Source: Leptospira noumeaensis
GTDB lineage: Bacteria; Spirochaetota; Leptospiria; Leptospirales; Leptospiraceae
NCBI RefSeq assembly: GCF_004770765.1
Contig: NZ_RQFK01000033.1
Location: forward strand, 62,001-126,000
Reading direction: 5' to 3'
Length of the DNA: 64,000 nucleotides
The notes beneath the pieces were generated by a model. The model saw only the letters and a program-made list of their open reading frames with translations, had not been told where the DNA came from and made no database searches. The position numbers and the translations under genes are program-made. Within the stretch, counting starts at the first letter, position 1. Each line of letters starts with the position of its first letter. Below are positions 37,454 through 45,821 of the stretch, piece after piece.

Positions 37454-39181
37454 ATGGAAGAAAAAACCACATTCAAAGGCATTTCAGCCTATCCAGGTAC
37501 GGTTTATGGCAAAGTTTTCCGGTGGAAACAGTTCAAACGGAAACGGGAAGACCGTACGGACTTATCTCCAGACGAAATCAAAGAGGAAGTCGAACTTTTA
37601 AAAAAAGGACTATTCAAAACTGAAGAAGACCTAAGTGACCTAGTCCAAAAATCCAAATCAAACATTGAACTTTCCGAAATTCTAGAATCACAAATTGTAT
37701 TTTTAAATGATCCTCTGTTCCGCGCTCGTGTTTTTGAAAGGATCGCACAAAACAATGAATCGGCGGGACTTGCCTTAGAAACAGCCGTTAGTTCTTTATA
37801 CGATGAATTCCAATCCATCCCAGACGAATTCTTTCGGGAACGTGCCGACCATATTTTAGATATTGGAAAAAGGATAGAATCCAACCTATATCCAGACAAA
37901 GCAGCCGACCAAACTAAAATCCCAGATGATGTCATCCTCATTGCCAAAGAAATCACTCCGTCCGAGATGATCCAACTGGGCAAATGCAAACTCCGGGGAA
38001 TTGCCACTGACTTTGGTGGGAAAACGGGCCACACTGCCATCATTGCAAGAAACTACGGAATCCCCACCATTGTGGGTTTGAAAAATATCACCTCACATGT
38101 AGAAGACGACGACTATATTTTACTCGATGCCACTAAAGGGATTTTAAACCGTTCCCCTGGGATTGATGAAATCAAACTTGCTGGGATCAGAAGCGAAATC
38201 CATAAAACACAACCAGTTCGTGAAATCAGTGACGGCCCAAGAGAGATCAAAACCAAAGATGGAAAAAAGTTTTCTCTCCGTGCCAATATTGATTCCGAAG
38301 ACGAAGTGGATTTGGCATTTGAACAAGGAGCAGATGGGATTGGTCTTGTTCGAACAGAAATTTTATTCATAAGATATATAGAATTCAAACCCACAGAAGA
38401 AGAACAATTTGCTGTCTACAAACGGATTTTACTCAAGATGGTAGGCCGCCCAGTGACTTTCCGAGTTTGGGATATTGGTGCCGATAAAATGGAAAATGGA
38501 TACGAAGAAGCCAACCCATTTCTCGGAAATCGTGGGATTCGTTATCTCTTAAGACACCCTCATTTTTTTAAAGAACAACTAAGGGCACTACTCCGTGCAA
38601 GTGAATTTGGAACCATGAGGATCATGCTTCCTATGATCACAACTCTCTCTGAAATTTTACAGACCAAGGCACTCGTTGCCGAAAGTTTAGAAGAGCTTAA
38701 AACTGCGGGCCTTGTGATTACCAAAAAAATTCCCATCGGAATTATGGTGGAAACACCTGCTTGTGCCTTAAACTTACCTTTTCTTGGAAATCATGTGGAT
38801 TTTTATAGCGTGGGAACCAATGACCTTTTACAATACCTTCTAGCAGTCGAACGTAACAACCATTTGGTGGGAGATTTATACAACCCATGGCAAGTTGTGT
38901 TTCTCTTACTTCTTAAAAACATTGCGGATGTGGCCAATTCCCAAAAAAAACCAATTAGTATTTGCGGAGAAATTGGAAGTGATCCCATGTTTACTGCTGT
39001 TCTGATTGGGCTTGGATTTCGGGATCTGAGTTCCGCTTTGCCACTGATGAAAGAAGTCGGTGAAAAAGTTCAGGAGATATCCACTTGGAAAGCAAAACTT
39101 CTCGCCGAACAAGTGATTGGTCTTGCCGGCGAAGAAAAATATGAAGAAATTGAGGCCCTCGTTTTAGAAACGAAAGGTTAA
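37454..39181 (+). CDS. ptsI: PTS enzyme I (PEP-protein phosphotransferase)
   Basis: A 575-residue enzyme I, which autophosphorylates from PEP and passes phosphate to HPr. The phosphorylated His lies in Gly-Gly-Lys-Thr-Gly-His-Thr-Ala-Ile. The C-terminal PEP domain has Glu-Thr-Pro-Ala, Gly-Thr-Asn-Asp-Leu-Leu-Gln-Tyr and Ile-Cys-Gly-Glu with the catalytic Cys. No HPr or sugar EII gene is adjacent; Leptospira PTS is thought to be incomplete and regulatory, which is background knowledge. The start is ATG 37454 behind AAGGGGACGG; a TTG at 37439 is less likely. Confidence 0.94.
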   Translation: MEEKTTFKGISAYPGTVYGKVFRWKQFKRKREDRTDLSPDEIKEEVELLKKGLFKTEEDLSDLVQKSKSNIELSEILESQIVFLNDPLFRARVFERIAQNNESAGLALETAVSSLYDEFQSIPDEFFRERADHILDIGKRIESNLYPDKAADQTKIPDDVILIAKEITPSEMIQLGKCKLRGIATDFGGKTGHTAIIARNYGIPTIVGLKNITSHVEDDDYILLDATKGILNRSPGIDEIKLAGIRSEIHKTQPVREISDGPREIKTKDGKKFSLRANIDSEDEVDLAFEQGADGIGLVRTEILFIRYIEFKPTEEEQFAVYKRILLKMVGRPVTFRVWDIGADKMENGYEEANPFLGNRGIRYLLRHPHFFKEQLRALLRASEFGTMRIMLPMITTLSEILQTKALVAESLEELKTAGLVITKKIPIGIMVETPACALNLPFLGNHVDFYSVGTNDLLQYLLAVERNNHLVGDLYNPWQVVFLLLLKNIADVANSQKKPISICGEIGSDPMFTAVLIGLGFRDLSSALPLMKEVGEKVQEISTWKAKLLAEQVIGLAGEEKYEEIEALVLETKG

Positions 39182-39273
39182 ACATATCCTCTAATGAATT
39201 AAATTTTCCTAATCTAATAGATGATTCGTTCCAATTCTCCCTTCCATTTCAACTGCTTATTTTTTATTTTTCC

Positions 39274-40617
39274 TTAATTTGTTTGGATTGGATTTTGAAC
39301 TTCTTTTCCTGTTAACAAAACTAAGATGGATTTCCTTTTTAGAAGATAAATTCCATACAAAAGAAATGAACCCGAAAAGGAACAGATCACAAAGAATCCA
39401 TAGAAATTTGCCATACTTCCCCATTGGTTTTGGTACCCAGAAAGAATTCCTGCCGCATAATGACCGAAGGCATTGGATAAAAACCAAATTCCCATAAGAA
39501 CTGAGGCATACTTTGCAGGTGCCATAAAACTAACAAAGGATAGCCCCACAGGAGAAAGGCAAAGTTCACTTAAGGTATTCCAAAAATAAACAAATACTAA
39601 AAATAAAATAGAAACAGCAACTCCCGATTCCGCATACTTTGCCGCAACCACCATCACGAGAAATCCAATCCCTAACAAAACAAGGCTTACCACAAATTTC
39701 AAAACGGGATTTGGATTCTTATTCTTTTTTGCAAGAGTTGACCAAATCATAGAAACCACTGGGCCTAGAATTAAAATGAACAAAGGATTGATGGATTGTA
39801 AAACAGAAGCAGGAACTTCAAAACCAAATAGAAACCGGTCAGTATTCCTAAGAGCAAATAAATTCAAAGAAGATCCCATTTGTTCAAATGCCATCCAAAA
39901 GAAAATGCTAAAAAAGGATAAGAGAACAATGAGTAGAATTTTAGGTTTCGTTTGGTAGTCAGCGGTATTTGTTACTGGGAGAGCGGAGAACGTATGTTTT
40001 TCCTTTTGCCAAATGGAAGTTGGTAACTTTTTACTTCCGAAATAAAATACCACCATTCCAATGGCCATCCCCACACCGGCAGATAAAAAACCCAAATGCC
40101 AATCCACTCGTTCCCCTAAACTTCCACAGATGATAGGACCAAGTAAACCACCCAAATTGATTCCCATATAAAAAATGGTAAATCCACTGTCTCGTAGACC
40201 TGGTTTTCCATCGTATAACCTACCAAAGATGGTAGACATATTGGGTTTAAAAAAACCGTTCCCTAAGGCTAACAAAACAAGGCCCAAATAAAAAAAGGAC
40301 AAATCAGAAAACGCCAAAGAAATATGGCCGCATAACATTAAAAAACTTCCTAAATAAATAGAAAATTGATAACTAAGGAATCTGTCCGTTAAATACCCAC
40401 CAAGAACAGGCGTTAGGTAAACAAAACTGGTATAAAATGCATACACAGCCCCAGCATCTGCATCAGAAAATCCAAGTGACTTTACTAAATACAAAACAAG
40501 GAGGGCCCTCATTCCATAATAACTCAGCCTTTCCCACATTTCTGTGAGAAACAGTGGAGAGATTCCCTTGGGATGGATGTGAGATTCTATTGGGTCTATT
40601 TGGTTCGGCTTTTCCAA
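39274..40617 (-). CDS. POT/PTR family oligopeptide:proton symporter
   Basis: A 447-residue major-facilitator protein of the proton-dependent oligopeptide transporter group. The N-terminal Glu-Met-Trp-Glu-Arg-Leu-Ser-Tyr-Tyr-Gly-Met-Arg (ExxERFxYY motif, for proton coupling and peptide binding), Gly-Gly-Tyr-Leu-Thr-Asp-Arg and Gly-Asn-Gly-Phe-Phe-Lys-Pro-Asn are diagnostic. About 12-14 spans. The start codon appears to be TTG at 40617, which places the gene start 22 bp inside the end of the cobalamin adenosyltransferase gene. It imports di- and tripeptides, useful for an organism that also carries pepN. Confidence 0.93.
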   Translation of the reverse strand: MEKPNQIDPIESHIHPKGISPLFLTEMWERLSYYGMRALLVLYLVKSLGFSDADAGAVYAFYTSFVYLTPVLGGYLTDRFLSYQFSIYLGSFLMLCGHISLAFSDLSFFYLGLVLLALGNGFFKPNMSTIFGRLYDGKPGLRDSGFTIFYMGINLGGLLGPIICGSLGERVDWHLGFLSAGVGMAIGMVVFYFGSKKLPTSIWQKEKHTFSALPVTNTADYQTKPKILLIVLLSFFSIFFWMAFEQMGSSLNLFALRNTDRFLFGFEVPASVLQSINPLFILILGPVVSMIWSTLAKKNKNPNPVLKFVVSLVLLGIGFLVMVVAAKYAESGVAVSILFLVFVYFWNTLSELCLSPVGLSFVSFMAPAKYASVLMGIWFLSNAFGHYAAGILSGYQNQWGSMANFYGFFVICSFSGSFLLYGIYLLKRKSILVLLTGKEVQNPIQTN

Positions 40618-41162
40618 ATGGTTTCCTCTTGTCCGATAGAAAAATTCGCAAAACGAGCAGCCGCAAATAAATAGTCAGAAAGGCGATTCAGATAAATTCT
40701 CAAATCGGAATGGATCTCTCCACCGGATTCAATGTATACAAGTAGGTCTCTTTCCAGACGCCGACAAATGGTGCGACCTATATGAAGGGCACTAGCCATG
40801 GATGATCCTCCCGGCAAAATAAAAAATTTAATTTCCGGTAGAACCTCCATCAAACGATCAATTTCTTTTTCTAAACTTTCCACATCAGACGCGTGAACCA
40901 CAGTTCCCTCTTTTGAATCTCTTGGCACATAACCCGCAAGTTCGGATCCAATTTCAAACAGGAAACTCTGGATACTTTTCAAATAATCTAGGAAAGCAGG
41001 TTCCAAATGTAAATCTTTAGTAAAAGAAAGAGCAAGACCAATGGTACTATTCAATTCATCACAACTTCCATAGAGGTCAACCCTACGATCTGTTTTGGAA
41101 ACCTTAATTCCAGATGCTAAATAGGTCTGGCCACCATCGCCAAATTTGGTGTAGATTTTCAA
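40596..41162 (-). CDS. Cob(I)alamin adenosyltransferase, PduO type
   Basis: A 188-residue PduO/MMAB-type ATP:corrinoid adenosyltransferase that makes adenosylcobalamin. Signatures are the N-terminal Tyr-Thr-Lys-Phe-Gly-Asp-Gly-Gly-Gln-Thr, Tyr-Gly-Ser-Cys-Asp-Glu-Leu-Asn-Ser, and Arg-Thr-Ile-Cys-Arg-Arg-Leu-Glu-Arg. I place the start at a TTG at 41162, seven bases after AGGAG, giving a normal-length protein; the frame is open further upstream to 41234 but that part does not resemble the family. Divergent from flaB. Confidence 0.92.
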   Translation of the reverse strand: MKIYTKFGDGGQTYLASGIKVSKTDRRVDLYGSCDELNSTIGLALSFTKDLHLEPAFLDYLKSIQSFLFEIGSELAGYVPRDSKEGTVVHASDVESLEKEIDRLMEVLPEIKFFILPGGSSMASALHIGRTICRRLERDLLVYIESGGEIHSDLRIYLNRLSDYLFAAARFANFSIGQEETIWKSRTK

Positions 41163-41189
41163 TTTCCTGCTCCTACCCGCTAAAATTTC

Positions 41190-41217
41190 TTTACAGACAT
41201 AAGTTTTTTGGTATAGA
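41190..41217 (+). promoter_or_regulatory. Candidate sigma-70 promoter of flaB
   Basis: TTTACA (41190-41195) and TATAGA (41212-41217) are separated by 16 bases, a plausible vegetative promoter. It would give flaB a leader of about 140 bases, consistent with post-transcriptional control of the flagellin mRNA. A sigma-28 box was looked for and not found. Confidence 0.45.
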
Positions 41218-41346
41218 ATATTCTGGAAAGGCAAAATTCACGGAAGAACCAAGGGCAGGCAACCCCTTCTCTTCCCGATGGGTACGGATACCTGGGACAG
41301 TGGTTTTGACTTTTCTCCGCATGTAGGGAAACAAGCGGGTCATGGA

Positions 41347-41362
41347 CACACAGGAGGGTGTG
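41347..41362 (+). promoter_or_regulatory. Hairpin presenting the flaB ribosome-binding site (CsrA-like)
   Basis: CACAC (41347-41351), loop AGGAGG (41352-41357), GTGTG (41358-41362): a perfect 5-bp stem whose hexaloop is exactly the Shine-Dalgarno sequence, three bases before the ATG at 41366. GGA in a hairpin loop over the ribosome-binding site is the classic CsrA target. A second loop-borne GGA lies at 41281-41292 (GGTA-CGGA-TACC). CsrA control of flagellin is known for Bacillus hag and reported for Borrelia flaB; its action here is inference. Confidence 0.65.
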
Positions 41363-41365
41363 ACA

Positions 41366-42214
41366 ATGATTATCAATCACAACATCAGCGCGCTAGTTGC
41401 GAAACGAGCGCTCACAAACACGGGGCGCGACATGGACAAATCCATGGAGCACCTAGCAACAGGTATGCGAATCAACAGAGCAGGAGATGACTCTCTGGGA
41501 TTTGCAGTGTCAGAAAAACTAAGATCACAAATTCGGGGCCTTGGCCAAGCAGAACGAAATACCCAGGATGGTATGTCGTTCATCCAAGTTACCGAAGGAT
41601 CTTTAGACCAAGTAAACTCGATCTTACAGAGGTTACGCGAACTTTCCGTACAATCCTCAAACGGGATTTATTCTAACGAAGACAGAAAACTGGTTCAGTT
41701 AGAAGTATCTCAACTTGTGGAAGAAGTGGAAAGAATCGGAACTTCTGCTGAGTTTAACAAAATCAAACCATTGGATGGAAGGTTTTCTCGCGCTTCCAAA
41801 AATCCAATGACCTTACAAGTGGGTGCAAACGGTTCAGAGAAAATAGAACTCTACATCAATACGATGACAAGTTCTTCTCTCAAACTAAAAACAGCTGGAA
41901 ACAAGTTGACCCTATCAACTCCGAATAAGGCTTCCGATTCACTCCAAGTTTTGGATGATGCGATCAACAAGGTCAACCGACTGAGATCGGATCTCGGAGC
42001 CTATTACAACCGATTGGATTTAACATTGAAATCACTGAGTAACAACTATGTGAACATTGTTTCCTCTGAATCGCAAGTAAGGGATGCGGATATGGCAACG
42101 GAAATGGTTGAGTATTCTAAAAACCAAATCCTTACCAAATCAGGTGTGGCTATGCTTGCACAAGCGAACCTCCGACCGGAATCCGTAGTAAAACTCCTCA
42201 CGGACAGATACTAA
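41366..42214 (+). CDS. flaB: Flagellin, FlaB core filament protein
   Basis: A 282-residue flagellin that builds the core of the periplasmic flagellum. The conserved N-terminal D0/D1 (Met-Ile-Ile-Asn-His-Asn-Ile-Ser-Ala, and later Asn-Arg-Ala-Gly-Asp-Asp) and C-terminal D1/D0 regions (ending in an Ala-Gln-Ala-Asn type motif) are present and the variable middle is short, as in spirochaetal FlaB, which explains the modest length. The start is set by AGGAGG and the ATG at 41366; the eight upstream in-frame codons are not translated. Leptospira carries several flaB paralogues; which one this is cannot be told. Confidence 0.95.
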   Translation: MIINHNISALVAKRALTNTGRDMDKSMEHLATGMRINRAGDDSLGFAVSEKLRSQIRGLGQAERNTQDGMSFIQVTEGSLDQVNSILQRLRELSVQSSNGIYSNEDRKLVQLEVSQLVEEVERIGTSAEFNKIKPLDGRFSRASKNPMTLQVGANGSEKIELYINTMTSSSLKLKTAGNKLTLSTPNKASDSLQVLDDAINKVNRLRSDLGAYYNRLDLTLKSLSNNYVNIVSSESQVRDADMATEMVEYSKNQILTKSGVAMLAQANLRPESVVKLLTDRY

Positions 42215-42232
42215 TCCGATCGAAAAGAAACG

Positions 42233-42265
42233 GAAATCCTCCTTGCAAACAGGGAGGATTTCTTC
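42233..42265 (+). terminator. Terminator of flaB
   Basis: GAAATCCTCC (42233-42242) and GGAGGATTTC (42253-42262) make a 10-bp perfect stem with a 10-base loop, 19 bases after the flaB stop. The trailing T-run is short (TTTC then TTC), so it is a slightly weak intrinsic terminator. Confidence 0.65.
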
Positions 42266-42311
42266 AAACTTTGTCCTTATACTTCACAACCGTGTAAGCG
42301 AGGACATTACG

Positions 42312-43043
42312 TTGAAACAAATCATCTCGGGACTTCTTTCCCTATCATTACTTTCCACAATCTCTTGTGGGTTATCAGAAAACACAAAAAGGCTAATTCT
42401 TAGTACTTCCATTGGATGTGGTGTGGGTCTTGCGCTTGGTGCGGTTTATGATGAATCACAAAGAAAAAAAGATACAAAAAACAAAAAGAACGATTTCCAA
42501 AGACAAATCAAAGAATCTTTGGCAATGGAAAAGAAAAAACCGCAAAACAAAGGTAAGATTGTTGGACTTGGTGCTGGTTGTTTGGCCGGTCTTGGAACTG
42601 GATTTTATCTCAATACTATGTATGACAACATGGCCGAAGAGATGAAAAAACAAGGAATCAAACTAGAGAAAAAAATGGAAGGTGGAGAAACAAATGCTCT
42701 TACTGCCACTATGGACGGGGGAATCGCTTTCGAAGATGGAAAGGCTGACCTAAAAGGCAAAGGAAAAGAAAATATTGATAAATTGGCTGAAGCACTTGCT
42801 GCTTACCCAGAAACTAAAATCAACATCTCTGGGCATGCCAACAGAACTGGCGCAGAAGATCTAAACCTACGCCTTTCTCAAGACCGTGCAGTGACTGCAA
42901 AAAATGCTCTTACTTCCAACGGTGTGGAAGGCAAACGAATTGGAACAGTCCAAGGTCTTGGTTCGTCCACTCCACTTAAAAATGTTGATCCAAAAGATGG
43001 ATCCAACCGACGTGTAGAAGTAGAAATCGTTCCAGCTTCCTAA
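42312..43043 (+). CDS. OmpA-domain lipoprotein with glycine zipper
   Basis: About 243 residues. The signal segment ends Ser-Thr-Ile-Ser-Cys, a spirochaetal-type lipobox. Two Gly-rich helices follow (around Gly-Cys-Gly-Val-Gly-Leu-Ala-Leu-Gly-Ala and Gly-Leu-Gly-Ala-Gly-Cys-Leu-Ala-Gly-Leu-Gly), as in glycine-zipper membrane proteins. The C-terminal OmpA peptidoglycan-binding domain has Gly-His-Ala-Asn-Arg-Thr-Gly and closes Asn-Arg-Arg-Val-Glu-Val. Note Asn where the usual Asp of GHTD stands. The start is a TTG at 42312 behind GAGG; the frame is open to 42243 but that part overlaps the flaB terminator. It is not Loa22 by sequence. Confidence 0.82.
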   Translation: MKQIISGLLSLSLLSTISCGLSENTKRLILSTSIGCGVGLALGAVYDESQRKKDTKNKKNDFQRQIKESLAMEKKKPQNKGKIVGLGAGCLAGLGTGFYLNTMYDNMAEEMKKQGIKLEKKMEGGETNALTATMDGGIAFEDGKADLKGKGKENIDKLAEALAAYPETKINISGHANRTGAEDLNLRLSQDRAVTAKNALTSNGVEGKRIGTVQGLGSSTPLKNVDPKDGSNRRVEVEIVPAS

Positions 43044-43057
43044 AACTAGAACGACAT

Positions 43058-43089
43058 AAAAAAAGGGACAGTTTGTCCCTTTTCTTTTT
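43058..43089 (+). terminator. Terminator after the OmpA-type lipoprotein gene
   Basis: AAAAGGGACA (43061-43070), a 3-base loop, then TGTCCCTTTT (43074-43083) followed by CTTTTTC. A strong stem with T-rich tail 15 bases past the stop codon. Confidence 0.75.
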
Positions 43090-43095
43090 CGAACC

Positions 43096-43127
43096 AAAGC
43101 CTACAGATCATTGTAGGCTTTTTATTT
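43096..43127 (+). terminator. Second terminator hairpin, between convergent genes
   Basis: AAAGCCTACA (43096-43105) and TGTAGGCTTT (43112-43121) form a perfect 10-bp stem with a 6-base loop, followed by TTTATTT on the plus strand. It backs up the preceding terminator and may also stop the minus-strand ybaB transcript, though the minus-strand T-run is short. Confidence 0.7.
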
Positions 43128-43146
43128 GCATCCAGGAGAATTCGAT

Positions 43147-43467
43147 TTACATCCCTAAACCTGGAAATCCACCCATAGCTTGCATTTGTTTGGCGGCACC
43201 CGCTTGTGCATCCTGCAGAGCCTTTGTATAGGCTTCTTGGATCGACTTTTCTAAAAGATTTTTATCCTTTTTATCAATCAATTCATCTTCGATTTGAATG
43301 GATTTCATCTGAAATTTTCCATCCAAAGTCACAGATAGAAGTTTGTTTTTAGAAATTCCTACAAAATTGAGACCGGCAAGTTCCTTTTCCATGGTTTTTA
43401 CTTGCGATCGCATCTTTTTCATCTGTTTGAGCATATCAAACTTGTTTCCGCCTGCTCCACCGAACAT
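43147..43467 (-). CDS. YbaB/EbfC family nucleoid-associated protein
   Basis: A 106-residue YbaB/EbfC DNA-binding protein. The N-terminus is Met-Phe-Gly-Gly-Ala-Gly-Gly-Asn-Lys-Phe-Asp-Met-Leu-Lys-Gln-Met-Lys-Lys-Met, followed by the short beta core around Val-Thr-Leu-Asp-Gly and a C-terminal helix ending in a Gly/Met/Pro-rich tail. In Borrelia EbfC binds DNA and regulates expression. The start is ATG 43467, set by AGAGGTGA; the open frame upstream to 43515 is not used. In many genomes this gene follows dnaX; here it stands alone. Confidence 0.93.
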   Translation of the reverse strand: MFGGAGGNKFDMLKQMKKMRSQVKTMEKELAGLNFVGISKNKLLSVTLDGKFQMKSIQIEDELIDKKDKNLLEKSIQEAYTKALQDAQAGAAKQMQAMGGFPGLGM

Positions 43468-43547
43468 AATCACCTCTTTTCCTTTCAGGATTATTTTTCT
43501 AAAAAAAGAAGGCAAATATAAAACTTCTCTGTGTCGATACTCATAGT

Positions 43548-44936
43548 ATGATCCATCCCAATTCTCCTTACAAACGAATCTGGGACCTTTTAGTTTTTAT
43601 TTGTATTACTTACTTTGCCATCGAAGTTCCAATAAGATTGGTCTTTCACTATAAACTAACTGCAGGGGTTAATTATTTTGAAAGGGCCATCCAAGTGGTA
43701 TTTGGAATCGATGTCATTTTGAATTTTAATACCGCGATTTTAAAAGACCGACTTCTCATTCACAATCGTAAGATTGTTGCAAAATCCTATTTGTCTTCTT
43801 GGTTTCTCGTCGATTTTTTATCAGCCTTTCCTTTTGACCTTTTTGGTGGATTTTTTTTCCAATACTTTGGAATCACCGATAGTTTAAAAATTTTGAGACT
43901 ATTACGTTCGGTTCGAGTCTTTGAACTTTTTAAATCCCTTCGTCTTTTAGCCCTAGGTGCCGATTCAGATGACAGGTTCAAACTTATAGAAGTGATCAAT
44001 CCTATGAGTTTTCGATTGATCTTCTTTGTGTATTGGACAAGTCTTTTTGCCCATTGGGTCGCCTGCGGATGGATCCATCTAGGTCCTGAATTTTTGCCAG
44101 ATAAGGATATGGCAACAAGATACATTAGAGCACTTTACTGGTCAGTAACCACACTCACTACCATTGGGTATGGAGATATCACACCTGTTACGAATAAACA
44201 AACCATCTATACAATGGGTGTTATGATTTTAGGTGTCGGTATTTATGGATACGTCATTGGTAATATAGCCACTTTATTATCTAATTTAGATGTATCAAGA
44301 GTTACCTTCCAAGAAAAACTAAATACAATTAACAGTTTCATTAAATACAAAAAACTACCACCCAATCTTGCAAATCGCATTCGTTCCTACTACGTCAATC
44401 TTTGGGAAAATAAACATGGAATAGATGAAACAGAAATTTGGGATAATCTTCCTTCTGGAATTAAAATTGATGTATCCATGTTTTTACATAGTCATTTGAT
44501 TTCTGTAGTTCCTTTTTTCAAAAATGCACCCGAAGAATTAAAAAGAGAAGTGGTTTTAGAATTAAAACCTGCTTTCTATATGAAAGGGGATATCATCTTT
44601 AAAGAAGGTGATGTTCCGCACAATATGTACTTTTTATCAAAAGGTCATGTGGAAGTAATCAAAGAAAAAACGGGAGATGTACTTGCAACTCTAAACTCTG
44701 GGTCTTTTTTTGGAGAGATGAGTTTGATTGACGATTCCTTACGAACTGCAACCATTAAAGCTGGTTCTTATTGTGATGTGTATACTTTAGGGAAAGATCG
44801 GTTCGCTGAAATTTTAAAACACCATCCTGGATTTGCAAAACATATCGAAACCATTGCCAAAGAACGTAGGAAAACGCAAACCACTAGTCAAAAGAAAACA
44901 AAAAAACCAAATCACCCACACATACGTAACCAGTAG
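43548..44936 (+). CDS. Cyclic-nucleotide-gated potassium channel (SthK/LliK-like)
   Basis: A 462-residue six-span cation channel with a C-terminal cyclic-nucleotide-binding domain. The S4 segment has spaced Arg/Lys at about 113-134, the pore carries the potassium filter Thr-Ile-Gly-Tyr-Gly-Asp at 205-210, a C-linker follows (about 245-330), and the CNBD (about 325-440) has Phe-Phe-Gly-Glu-Met-Ser-Leu and Leu-Arg-Thr-Ala, the phosphate-binding cassette with its Arg. The layout matches SthK of Spirochaeta thermophila and LliK of Leptospira licerasiae, known structural models. It should open K+ flow in response to cAMP, cGMP or both. Confidence 0.94.
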   Translation: MIHPNSPYKRIWDLLVFICITYFAIEVPIRLVFHYKLTAGVNYFERAIQVVFGIDVILNFNTAILKDRLLIHNRKIVAKSYLSSWFLVDFLSAFPFDLFGGFFFQYFGITDSLKILRLLRSVRVFELFKSLRLLALGADSDDRFKLIEVINPMSFRLIFFVYWTSLFAHWVACGWIHLGPEFLPDKDMATRYIRALYWSVTTLTTIGYGDITPVTNKQTIYTMGVMILGVGIYGYVIGNIATLLSNLDVSRVTFQEKLNTINSFIKYKKLPPNLANRIRSYYVNLWENKHGIDETEIWDNLPSGIKIDVSMFLHSHLISVVPFFKNAPEELKREVVLELKPAFYMKGDIIFKEGDVPHNMYFLSKGHVEVIKEKTGDVLATLNSGSFFGEMSLIDDSLRTATIKAGSYCDVYTLGKDRFAEILKHHPGFAKHIETIAKERRKTQTTSQKKTKKPNHPHIRNQ

Positions 44937-44952
44937 TTTTTCATTCCCCTCC

Positions 44953-45744
44953 TTACGGTTTTAAAGAAAATATCGAGTGTTCAGGATCCACGAGAGCAAT
45001 GGACTCATCAGCGAGCCTGTCAAAGGCATGCCATGCATTGCTATCTTTTTTTAACGGTTCTTGTTTTTCTGTTTTGGTTTTGATGGTTTCTGATTTTGGA
45101 ATTTCCCCAAGTGTAGGAATTTCTTCGATTTGTTTTAATTTTTCAAGAAGTTCCCTATGTTTTTTGGACGGCCCAAACCAAGAAGGAACAAAGGCAGTTT
45201 TTTTCTTTTGACTGAATATAGTTTCTGTTTGTGTGATTTCATCCAAAAGTAAATTCACAGCTCGGATGGTCCACTTACTCGGAGTGACCGGAATCAAAAT
45301 TAATTCTGAATTATAGATAGCAGTTGTTAATTCATGTTTCGCAGATCCGGGTGTATCAATGATCACAAACTTATAGGTGTTTCGAACTTCATCCAAAGCG
45401 CGTTTGAATTGTAAACAGAGGCTACTCGAATCAGGATTGTATTTGGAGAGTTTTGCTAAACTTAAAGTGGAAGGCAATACATCAAATTGTTTTGTCACTC
45501 GAATGCACTCACTCATTCGTTTCATGCCCAGAAGGACTGTCATTACATTGGATTCATCAAGGGAACTAAGATCCAAATCAGGCAAACAATAGTCCGTCAA
45601 ATCTCCTTGCATGTCCATGTCCACAACGAGGGTTTTTCCACGCCTTGCCAGGGCGCAGGCCAAGTGAGCGGCTGTTGTGGATTTTCCACTCCCTCCCTTA
45701 ATATTGGAAACTGAGATGACCTTCATGGGGCATAGAATTTTCAT
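44953..45744 (-). CDS. ParA-family ATPase, orphan
   Basis: A 263-residue deviant-Walker ATPase of the ParA/Soj/MinD group: Ile-Lys-Gly-Gly-Ser-Gly-Lys-Ser-Thr near residue 15, Val-Asp-Met-Asp-Met-Gln-Gly-Asp and Val-Ile-Ile-Asp-Thr-Pro-Gly. No parB or parS-like site is adjacent, so it may position some other cargo (for example chemoreceptors or flagella) rather than segregate DNA. The start is taken as ATG 45744 with GGTGA upstream; an ATG at 45726 gives the more usual N-terminus. Confidence 0.88.
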   Translation of the reverse strand: MKILCPMKVISVSNIKGGSGKSTTAAHLACALARRGKTLVVDMDMQGDLTDYCLPDLDLSSLDESNVMTVLLGMKRMSECIRVTKQFDVLPSTLSLAKLSKYNPDSSSLCLQFKRALDEVRNTYKFVIIDTPGSAKHELTTAIYNSELILIPVTPSKWTIRAVNLLLDEITQTETIFSQKKKTAFVPSWFGPSKKHRELLEKLKQIEEIPTLGEIPKSETIKTKTEKQEPLKKDSNAWHAFDRLADESIALVDPEHSIFSLKP

Positions 45745-45821
45745 AATTCACCCATTGGCCACTGATTTTTTTTGGAATTTTCCTTGGAAAGGACTTCGGT
45801 TTCAGTAATTTGGGTTCAGTT

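Noticed and set aside
41163..41346. Sigma-28 (FliA) promoter upstream of flaB
   Set aside because: TAAA-like boxes occur but none has the required spacing to a GCCGATAA-like element; a sigma-70 candidate fits better.
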